Positions 1 to 4,341 of a stretch of DNA of 6,204 nucleotides are shown in pieces. The translations under genes were made by a program, and so were the position numbers. Source of the stretch: DATMYQ01 sp035560935 (lineage in GTDB: Bacteria > Bacillota > Negativicutes > Sporomusales > Sporomusaceae); contig DATMYQ010000224.1 in NCBI GenBank assembly GCA_035560935.1, positions 1 to 6,204 on the forward strand. Reading direction: 5' to 3'. The notes beneath the pieces are model-generated. The model saw nothing but the letters and a program-made list of their open reading frames with translations. It was not told the DNA's origin and did not search any database. Within the stretch, counting starts at the first letter, position 1; every line of letters begins with the position of its first letter.

Positions 1-4
1 GTTA

Positions 5-26
5 TATACTATCCAAAATGTTAGTA
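5..26 (+). promoter_or_regulatory. -10 box and putative HxlR autoregulatory operator
   Basis: A good -10 box (TATACT, 5-10) stands at the window edge; its -35 box would lie outside. The inverted repeat TACTA-N10-TAGTA (7-11 and 22-26) overlaps the -10 box and the expected transcription start near 16-18. HxlR-family dimers (YodB, HypR and relatives) are known to bind TACTA/TAGTA-like dyads, so autorepression by the downstream gene product is plausible. The dyad is seen directly; its role is inferred. Confidence 0.5.
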
Positions 27-41
27 AGGGAGTTTGTTATT

Positions 42-431
42 ATGGAAGATTTTGATCAAAAATACAGCCGGTGTCCCATGTACTATACGTTATCGCTGCT
101 GGAAGGCAAATGGAAATGGATTATTTTATGGGAAATCTCCAAAATGGAAGTCATTCGCTATAACCAGCTTAAAGACACCTTGCAGCCGATTTCTCACCGC
201 ACCCTCAGCCATCAGCTGAAAGAATTGGAGGCCGGCAGCCTCATTCATCGCCAGCAGTACAATCAGGTGCCGCCGAAGGTAGAATATTCCCTGACCGAGA
301 AAGGCAAAACTTTGATCCCTGTATTGGACTTCATGTACAACTGGGGTAAAGAACACATAGACGCGCCGGAAGAAGTGGCCCCCTGGCTCCTGCCGCCAAC
401 CGTCGCCGGCCATAACGTTGACAAACTTTAA
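42..431 (+). CDS. HxlR-family winged-helix transcriptional regulator
   Basis: A 129-residue DNA-binding regulator of the HxlR (MarR-like winged helix) family, at typical family length. The N-terminal signature is clear: Cys11-Pro in RCPMYYTLSLLEGKWKW, then a helix-turn-helix around residues 39-64 (YNQLKDTL, SHRTLSHQLKELE), the wing with VPPKVEYSLTEKG (76-88) and a dimerising C-terminal helix ending near W101. Cys11 aligns with the redox- or electrophile-sensing cysteine of YodB and HypR, so sensing of quinones, aldehydes or oxidants is possible but unproven. The start at 42 is chosen because AAGGGAG (26-32) lies 9 nt upstream. An in-frame ATG at 18 falls at the predicted transcription start and has no ribosome binding site. 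No target gene is evident: the convergent neighbour is a flavodoxin remnant, and any divergent partner is off the window. I see no hairpin terminator after the stop. Confidence 0.9.
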   Translation: MEDFDQKYSRCPMYYTLSLLEGKWKWIILWEISKMEVIRYNQLKDTLQPISHRTLSHQLKELEAGSLIHRQQYNQVPPKVEYSLTEKGKTLIPVLDFMYNWGKEHIDAPEEVAPWLLPPTVAGHNVDKL

Positions 432-474
432 ATCGTTTTTTTAGCCAAATTTCCCATTCTTTGTTGACCTTGCC

Positions 475-543
475 AATGCTGCCGTCCACATAATTGTTGC
501 CTTGGCGCGAGTAATAAACAATAAGGCTCTTTGCTTTCGTCAT
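475..543 (-). pseudogene. Flavodoxin, 5' remnant only
   Basis: The first 23 codons read MTKAKSLIVYYSRQGNNYVD and then GSI, which is the start of short-chain flavodoxins: a beta strand SLIVYYS followed by the FMN-phosphate loop SRxGNNY. A full protein would have roughly 150-180 residues and continue after GSI with a VNLxxGNT-like segment. Here the frame changes to unrelated sequence (GKVNKEWEIWLKK) and runs without a stop into the antisense of the HxlR gene, ending at 331. The start is real-looking, with AGAGGG 7-8 nt upstream of the ATG and a MerR-type promoter behind it. WEIWLKK could be the last helix of the same flavodoxin (432-474), which would mean an internal deletion of over 100 codons; this is speculation. 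An assembly collapse is the alternative. The flavodoxin N-terminus is recognised with good confidence; a working product is very unlikely. Confidence 0.7.
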
Positions 544-595
544 TTTCTATCCCTCTTTCTTCTGCCGGTTAAAGATAATTCTTGTTTACATTGTT

Positions 596-626
596 GCTGT
601 AGTCCCTGGAGTTAACTTCGAGTCAA
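596..626 (-). promoter_or_regulatory. MerR-type promoter with 19-bp spacer
   Basis: Read on the minus strand, TTGACT (626-621) is followed by a 19-bp spacer and TACAGC (601-596). The spacer holds GTTAAC at its centre (611-616) flanked by an imperfect dyad (GAAGTTAACTCC). Over-long 19-20 bp spacers containing the operator are the hallmark of promoters activated by MerR-family regulators, and a TTGACT...GTTAACTCCAGG arrangement is common upstream of Firmicute flavodoxin and aldo-keto reductase genes (AdhR-like regulators). It points at the flavodoxin remnant, whose start codon is 53 nt downstream of the -10 box. No MerR gene lies in the window. Confidence 0.6.
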
Positions 627-656
627 GTTTTTTAAAAGATTGCTTTCAGCGGGCAC

Positions 657-678
657 AAAAAAAACCGCCGTACGGCGG
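657..678 (-). terminator. Rho-independent terminator of the small membrane-protein gene
   Basis: The perfect palindrome CCGCCGTACGGCGG (665-678) can form a 5-bp GC stem with a 4-nt loop. On the minus strand it is followed at once by eight T residues (664-657). It lies 27 nt past the stop of the 71-residue protein gene. Confidence 0.88.
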
Positions 679-704
679 CAACCACACTATCACATATTAG
701 GTCG

Positions 705-920
705 TCAGCGTTTTCGATACGCTACCAGTGTCCGGTACCCAATCCAAGCATAAGAAACGATAAAAACAGTCCAGATCGCCAGCGTATAACGCAGGAAAAT
801 TTCCGTAAAATAGACTCCCAATAAAATACCGAATGTGATCAGTGCGATTTTTAAGCAAGCGTAGTCAAATAACGTATAAGTTTTGGCAGCATCCATGAAT
901 CCGTCCAATACTTTCAGCAT
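705..920 (-). CDS. Small two-helix membrane protein, function unknown
   Basis: A 71-residue protein with two predicted membrane segments, about residues 21-38 (ACLKIALITFGILLGVYF) and 46-64 (TLAIWTVFIVSYAWIGYRT), joined by a short loop, and a basic tail (YRKR). The N-terminal 20 residues look like an amphipathic cytoplasmic helix. In size and layout it resembles small proteins often labelled without evidence as phosphate ABC transporter permeases; I do not recognise a proven function. The ATG at 920 is preferred because AAAGGAGG (936-929) lies 8 nt upstream, a near-perfect ribosome binding site. A GTG at 929 would overlap that site. The gene has its own promoter and terminator, so it is monocistronic. 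It looks intact and well expressed, and is plausibly a conserved housekeeping small protein rather than a shadow frame. Confidence 0.8.
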   Translation of the reverse strand: MLKVLDGFMDAAKTYTLFDYACLKIALITFGILLGVYFTEIFLRYTLAIWTVFIVSYAWIGYRTLVAYRKR

Positions 921-958
921 GATACTCACCTCCTTTCTTACCCCTTACCTCTACTTCT

Positions 959-989
959 ATTATACCACTTTATCAGAATATTTTGTAAA
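959..989 (-). promoter_or_regulatory. Promoter of the small membrane-protein gene
   Basis: A consensus -10 box TATAAT (964-959 on the minus strand) lies about 40 nt upstream of the start codon. A TTTACA (989-984) stands 19 bp further upstream as a possible -35 box. The spacing is longer than the ideal 17 bp, so the -35 assignment is weaker than the -10. Confidence 0.6.
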
Positions 990-1017
990 CAATATGTGTT
1001 TTCCGCAGCCTGTCCAC

Positions 1018-1068
1018 AAAAAAACAGACGTAACAGAATGGCGGCAGTCCGTCACGGTCTTGTTTTTT
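1018..1068 (-). terminator. Probable bidirectional terminator after the transporter gene
   Basis: On the minus strand AGAC(C)GTGAC (1060-1051) pairs with GTTACGTCT (1034-1026), with one bulged C and one G-U pair. A small inner CGG-ACTG-CCG hairpin is possible. The stem is followed by seven T residues (1024-1018), about 95 nt past the transporter stop, so it should end the amidohydrolase/transporter transcript. On the plus strand the same stem is followed by TTGTTTTTT (1060-1068), so it could work in both directions, although no plus-strand gene uses it here. A second GC dyad (CGCCG 1109-1113 with CGGCG 1122-1126) lies between stop and terminator without a U tract. Apart from these hairpins and the small-gene promoter, 930-1154 shows no gene. 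Confidence 0.6.
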
Positions 1069-1154
1069 GTCGTCTTAACTTTGTGATGTCGTGCTGCTTA
1101 AACTTTTTCGCCGCAATGCGCCGGCGCGTGATTTCCTTTTACGTTCAGTTAAGT

Positions 1155-2402
1155 TCAGTCGGCTTTCGGCTCGCGGATGGTAATGGCCAAAAGGGCCGAG
1201 GCGGAAACCGCGCAAATAATAAACAGGAACGCGCCGTCGAAGGAGCCCTTGCCTAAATCGATGAGGTATCCCATCACCAGCGGGGAGATAAAACCCGCCA
1301 GCTGGCTGCCGACGTTGATGGTTCCCGAAGCGGAGCCCATGATCCGGGCCGGGAACTGTTTAATAATGATCCCCCAAAGTGAGGACAGCGCAAACAGCAG
1401 GCAAAAAGCCCCGGCGCACTGATATACTACCGCCATATCGGCGGAAGCCACCGTAAAGGTAAGATACAAGAATACGGCGCTCAGCGCGGAGCTGACGATG
1501 AACAGCCACTTGCGCCCGCTTTTTAAGTAATCCGATAAGTAGCCGCCCAGCAAAGAGCCGACGGTTCCCACGAAAAAGGGCAGCGACCCGACAATACCGG
1601 TTTTAATGAGTGAGAAACCCCGCACTTTCATCAGGTAAGAGGGCAGCCAGGACACAAAGCCCCAAAACGTGATGGTAAACAAAAACCAGATGATCATCAT
1701 TTGCCATAGCACCGGACTTTTCAGCACGTCCAGATAAGAGAGCTGTTCCCCAGCGGCTCGCGGTCCTGCGGCGGGGTCCAGCTCCTCCAGCTCCTCGGGG
1801 GTCATGTGCGGATGCTCGGCGGGATTGTCTTTGTAATACCACCAGATTAACGCCGCGATGAAAAGCCCCGGAACACCCAGGACCACAAAAACGGTGCGCC
1901 AGCCGTAATAGGCGATAATTCCCGCGCCGATCAACGAGGCCAGCGCCGGCCCCAGCGTATTGATCGTGCCGGTGATCGCCATGGCGGTGCCTTTTTGCGC
2001 GTTGGGAAAATAGGTGGCGATCGCTTTGAAGGAAGCGCCGGGAAAACAGCCTTCCCCCAGTCCGAAAACGAAGCGGCAGCCCAGCATCAGCGGGAACGAC
2101 GCCACCGCTCCGGTTATCGTCGTAAAAATCGACCACCAGGTTATGCCCACCGCCATGGTTTTCCGGGAGCCGAACTTATCCGCCAAAAAACCGCCCGGAA
2201 TCTGAAAGAGCGCGTAGCCAGCGAAAAAGGCGCTCAGTATCGCGCCCTGCGCGGTGGCGTCCAGCTGAAACTCCTTGCCCACAAACGGCAGCGCCAGACT
2301 CATCACCATGCGGTCAAGAAAGGAAAACATCCAGCCGCAGATGATCAGTATCAATACGGAATACCGCAGCCGCCAAAAACCCGTTGAAGTTGTTTTTTCC
2401 AT
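1155..2402 (-). CDS. MFS transporter, ACS (anion:cation symporter) family
   Basis: A 415-residue inner-membrane transporter of the length and 12-helix plan usual for this family. TM1 carries Asp30-Arg31 (FSFLDRM), the charged pair found in sugar-acid symporters such as DgoT. The loop between TM2 and TM3 holds motif A, GGFLADKFGSRK (70-81), with a degenerate second copy GGYLSDYLKSGRK (286-298). TM4 has the ACS signature CRFVFGLGEGCFPGASFKAIATYFP split around Glu117, a likely proton-coupling residue. A central cytoplasmic loop with an acidic stretch (EELEELDP) joins the halves near residues 190-225. Family members move hexonates, glucarate, phthalate, tartrate and related organic anions with H+. 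The substrate cannot be read from sequence; the amidohydrolase 57 nt upstream suggests an acylated amino acid or aryl-amide acid. The ATG at 2402 is preferred (AAAGGGGA 8 nt upstream); the ATG at 2423 lacks a ribosome binding site. Tandem TGA and TAA stops close the frame. Confidence 0.92.
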   Translation of the reverse strand: MEKTTSTGFWRLRYSVLILIICGWMFSFLDRMVMSLALPFVGKEFQLDATAQGAILSAFFAGYALFQIPGGFLADKFGSRKTMAVGITWWSIFTTITGAVASFPLMLGCRFVFGLGEGCFPGASFKAIATYFPNAQKGTAMAITGTINTLGPALASLIGAGIIAYYGWRTVFVVLGVPGLFIAALIWWYYKDNPAEHPHMTPEELEELDPAAGPRAAGEQLSYLDVLKSPVLWQMMIIWFLFTITFWGFVSWLPSYLMKVRGFSLIKTGIVGSLPFFVGTVGSLLGGYLSDYLKSGRKWLFIVSSALSAVFLYLTFTVASADMAVVYQCAGAFCLLFALSSLWGIIIKQFPARIMGSASGTINVGSQLAGFISPLVMGYLIDLGKGSFDGAFLFIICAVSASALLAITIREPKAD

Positions 2403-2459
2403 TGATTTGTCCCCTTTAGTCATTATTTTATCGGATCGGCGGTGTTATCCCGCGGCCCG

Positions 2460-3635
2460 TTAAGAATTCTGCAGCAGATGGACTGCGGAATTCGCCAGCA
2501 CCTCTACGCCATAGCGCAAAGCGGTCTCGTCCAGGTCAAACCGGGGGTGATGCAGCGGATAGCGGGTCGCTTCCTTTTCGTTCGCCGTACCGATGAACAT
2601 AAACGCCCCCGGGATTTTTTCCAGGTAGTAGGCGAAATCCTCACAAGCCAGCACCGGCGTCATCACCTCGACCCCTTCGTCCCCCAGCATCTCCGCGCCC
2701 GCCGCCAGCAGTCGGGCCGCCGGTCCGGGACTGTTGATCAGCGCCGGATAGCCGATCAGCTTTTCCAGCGTAAAGCCTGCGTCATTGGCTTCACACAGGT
2801 TCCGGCATATTTTTTCGATGCGCTGGAATACGCTTTGCCGGATTTCCTCGTCGAAACAGCGCAGAGTGCCTTTGATTTCCACCTTTTCCGGGATGATATT
2901 CACCGCTTCCCCGCCCTGAAACACGCATACGGCCAACGCAACCTGTTCCAGCGGGTCCACGTTGCAGCCCACGATGGAGTTGATCGCCGTCACGATCTGC
3001 GTCCCCGTCAGAATCGGGCTGACGGCCTGGTGGGGCATGGAGCTGTGTCCGCCTTTTCCCTGGACCGTAATGTGGAAAACCGACGCGGAAGCCATCATCC
3101 GGCCGCGGGCCACGGCCATTTTTCCCGCCGGATAAGCGGGCCACAGGTGCGCCCCAATAATCTCGCTCACGCCCTCCAGCCCTCCGGCCTCAATCATGCC
3201 CAGCGCCCCGCCGGGGAATTGTTCTTCGCTGGGCTGAAACAGCAGACGGATGCTGCCGTTCATTTCGTCCTTCAGCTGTGTCAGCACCGCCGCCGCTCCC
3301 AGCAGCATCGCCATATGCCCATCGTGGCCGCAGGCATGGCAGACGCCGCTGTTTTTCGAGGCGTAAGCCTGGCCGCACTCATCCGGGATGGGCAGAGCGT
3401 CCATATCCGCCCGCAGGGCGATGAGCCGCCCCGGCTTCGTGCCTTTTATTTCCGCGACGACTCCGGTTCCGCAGGCCTTGACCGGCTGCAGCCCCAAACC
3501 GGTCAGGAATTCCATTACCTTTTCCTGGGTCCTGTATTCCTTGGCGCTCAACTCCGGATGGGCGCGAAAGTGCCGACGCAGCGCCACAATTTCCGCATGC
3601 CGTTCCCGGGCTAAAGCCTTAATTTTTTCACGCAT
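2460..3635 (-). CDS. M20D-family metallo-amidohydrolase (N-acyl amino acid / hippurate hydrolase-like)
   Basis: A 391-residue cytosolic zinc or manganese hydrolase of the M20D group (hippurate hydrolases, N-acyl-amino-acid amidohydrolases, plant IAA-amino acid hydrolases), at the usual family length. The entry motif RRHFRAHPELS (20-30) is intact. Metal-site residues are all visible: Cys102 and His104 in HACGHDGH (100-107), the PSEE pair Glu137/Glu138 (the catalytic base and a metal ligand), His163 in GAHLWP and His362 in LHHPRFDLDE. The lid domain (about 180-295) has GKGGHSSMPH with His197 reaching the active site. It should cleave an amide bond to release a carboxylate and an amino acid or amine; the acyl preference is unknown. 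The ATG at 3635 is chosen because GAGGAG lies 9 nt upstream; a GTG at 3668 in the same frame has no such site. It is the first gene of a pair with the ACS transporter. No clear promoter is visible in 3636-3699. Confidence 0.92.
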   Translation of the reverse strand: MREKIKALARERHAEIVALRRHFRAHPELSAKEYRTQEKVMEFLTGLGLQPVKACGTGVVAEIKGTKPGRLIALRADMDALPIPDECGQAYASKNSGVCHACGHDGHMAMLLGAAAVLTQLKDEMNGSIRLLFQPSEEQFPGGALGMIEAGGLEGVSEIIGAHLWPAYPAGKMAVARGRMMASASVFHITVQGKGGHSSMPHQAVSPILTGTQIVTAINSIVGCNVDPLEQVALAVCVFQGGEAVNIIPEKVEIKGTLRCFDEEIRQSVFQRIEKICRNLCEANDAGFTLEKLIGYPALINSPGPAARLLAAGAEMLGDEGVEVMTPVLACEDFAYYLEKIPGAFMFIGTANEKEATRYPLHHPRFDLDETALRYGVEVLANSAVHLLQNS

Positions 3636-3690
3636 AAATATTTTCTCCTCTTTTAATCCTGCGTCCACCCATTTTCATCTTTTCAAAAAA

Positions 3691-3819
3691 TTATTCCTCA
3701 AAAAATACGCCAGCCCCTGAACACGAGTTCTGGCTGGCACATATACACAACGAGCGGCTTGCATCCTCTCCGCCCATCATCAGCAGCAAACATGTGACAA
3801 TAATTAAACTATTTAACAT
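3691..3819 (-). other. Doubtful 42-residue hydrophobic, Cys-rich ORF
   Basis: The frame starts MLNSLIIVTCLLLMMGGEDA, a signal-peptide-like or membrane-like head, and continues with a short tail holding three cysteines (CICASQNSC). An in-frame ATG at 3882 would lengthen it to 63 residues. Ribosome binding is weak: AGGA about 12 nt upstream, or GGGA 4 nt upstream. The last third is encoded by the terminator stem and U tract at 3700-3738, so the residues there can be explained by RNA structure. It sits between the response regulator and the amidohydrolase. A chance ORF is the more likely reading. Confidence 0.15.
3700..3738 (-). terminator. Rho-independent terminator (two-component operon end, or attenuator)
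   Basis: GCCAGCC (3709-3715) pairs with GGCTGGC (3732-3738). An inner stem GAAC/GTTC (3719-3722 with 3727-3730) with an ACGA loop (plus-strand reading) extends it. On the minus strand the stem is followed by GTA and six T residues (3705-3700). It lies about 170 nt past the response-regulator stop and 65 nt before the amidohydrolase start. It should end the kinase/regulator transcript; if the amidohydrolase promoter lies upstream of it, it would act as an attenuator. Confidence 0.75.
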
Positions 3820-3847
3820 CAAATCCCAAAATCCTGCATTTTTTTGC

Positions 3848-3880
3848 CGGCAGGCACTGCCGTTCCCGTTAGGACAGTGC
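3848..3880. other. Two overlapping, mutually exclusive hairpins
   Basis: CGGCAG (3848-3853) pairs with CTGCCG (3857-3862) around a 3-nt loop. GCACTG (3854-3859) pairs equally well with CAGTGC (3875-3880). The two stems share bases 3857-3859, so only one can form in an RNA of either strand. There is no U tract directly after either stem: the minus strand continues with an A run, and the plus strand has only ATCTTTAAT. The role is unknown; it may be a regulatory leader or a processing site between the two operons. The rest of 3636-3908 shows no convincing gene or promoter. Confidence 0.4.
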
Positions 3881-3893
3881 ATCTTTAATATTG

Positions 3894-3908
3894 TTGCCTT
3901 TTCGGCAA
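3894..3908 (-). other. Short hairpin abutting the response-regulator stop codon
   Basis: TTGCC and GGCAA form a 5-bp stem with a GAAAA loop (minus-strand reading) directly after the TAA stop. No U tract follows, so it is too weak to call a terminator; it could protect the mRNA 3' end. Confidence 0.35.
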
Positions 3909-4340
3909 TTATTCATTATGCGGCGGCGGTTGGTTCAGTACCAGCCAGTATAGGCCAAATTGCCCCACGGCCGCCGAAAATTGCGCAAAGTCAACGGGTT
4001 TGTGAATATAGCTGTTCGCGCCCAAATTGTAACTTTCCAGAATATCCTTTTCTTCTTTGGAAGAAGTAAAAATAATGACCGGCAGCGTCCGGGTTTTTTC
4101 CGTGCCGCGAATCCGGCGCAAGACTTCAAGACCGTCAACCTTGGGCAGCTTTAAATCCAGCAGGATCAGCACCGGCAGCTCGTCATCTTCATGACCACCG
4201 TCAAACAGGTAATTAAAGGCTTCTTCGCCGTCGTGAGCCACGACAACTTTATTGGCAATGTTGTTCTTGCGCAAAGAACGAATCGTTAATAATTCATCAT
4301 CGGGGTTGTCTTCCACCAACAAAATGACCTGACTTTGCAT
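3909..4340 (-). CDS. Single-domain (Rcp1-type) response regulator
   Basis: A 143-residue receiver domain with no output domain. The phosphorylation site is complete: acidic pocket Glu10-Asp11 (LLVEDNPDD), phospho-acceptor Asp62 (LILLDLKLPKVDG), Thr92 (IFTSS) and Lys114 (HKPVD). The insert between beta-2 and beta-3 (LFDGGHEDDELP) and the aromatic, proline-rich tail (YWLVLNQPPP) match the Rcp1 subgroup, whose founder serves the cyanobacterial phytochrome Cph1. Such proteins act by protein contact or pass phosphate on, not by binding DNA, so the downstream effector must be encoded elsewhere. The ATG stands 1 nt after the kinase TAA, and its ribosome binding site (GGGAGAAGGA) is inside the kinase 3' end, so the two are co-transcribed and probably translationally coupled. 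The partner kinase is therefore almost certain; the output is not. Confidence 0.93.
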   Translation of the reverse strand: MQSQVILLVEDNPDDELLTIRSLRKNNIANKVVVAHDGEEAFNYLFDGGHEDDELPVLILLDLKLPKVDGLEVLRRIRGTEKTRTLPVIIFTSSKEEKDILESYNLGANSYIHKPVDFAQFSAAVGQFGLYWLVLNQPPPHNE

Positions 4341-4341
4341 G

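Noticed and set aside
18..41. Upstream in-frame ATG giving the HxlR protein eight extra residues
   Set aside because: It lies at the predicted transcription start with no ribosome binding site, while the ATG at 42 has AAGGGAG 9 nt upstream and gives the usual family N-terminus.
1109..1127. GC-rich dyad after the transporter stop as a second terminator
   Set aside because: Neither strand has a proper U tract directly after the 5-bp stem; the structure at 1018-1068 is the better candidate.
1143..1159. Direct repeat GTTCAGT at 10-bp spacing over the transporter stop
   Set aside because: Two 7-nt copies only, partly in coding sequence; within chance expectation and with no matching regulator nearby.
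1603..2136. Minus-strand 177-codon frame inside the transporter gene
   Set aside because: An alternative frame of a clear MFS gene; composition (Arg/Gly rich) and lack of start signals mark it as a shadow.
2442..3614. Plus-strand open frame of 390 codons opposite the amidohydrolase
   Set aside because: It is rich in Arg, His and Gln, lacks any recognisable domain or ribosome binding site, and is fully explained as the antisense of a GC-rich gene with intact catalytic motifs.
3719..3730. ACGA-loop hairpin as a guanidine-II (mini-ykkC) riboswitch
   Set aside because: That class needs two adjacent hairpins with ACGR loops on one strand. Only one is present, it is on the strand opposite to the genes, and it is better explained as the tip of a terminator stem.
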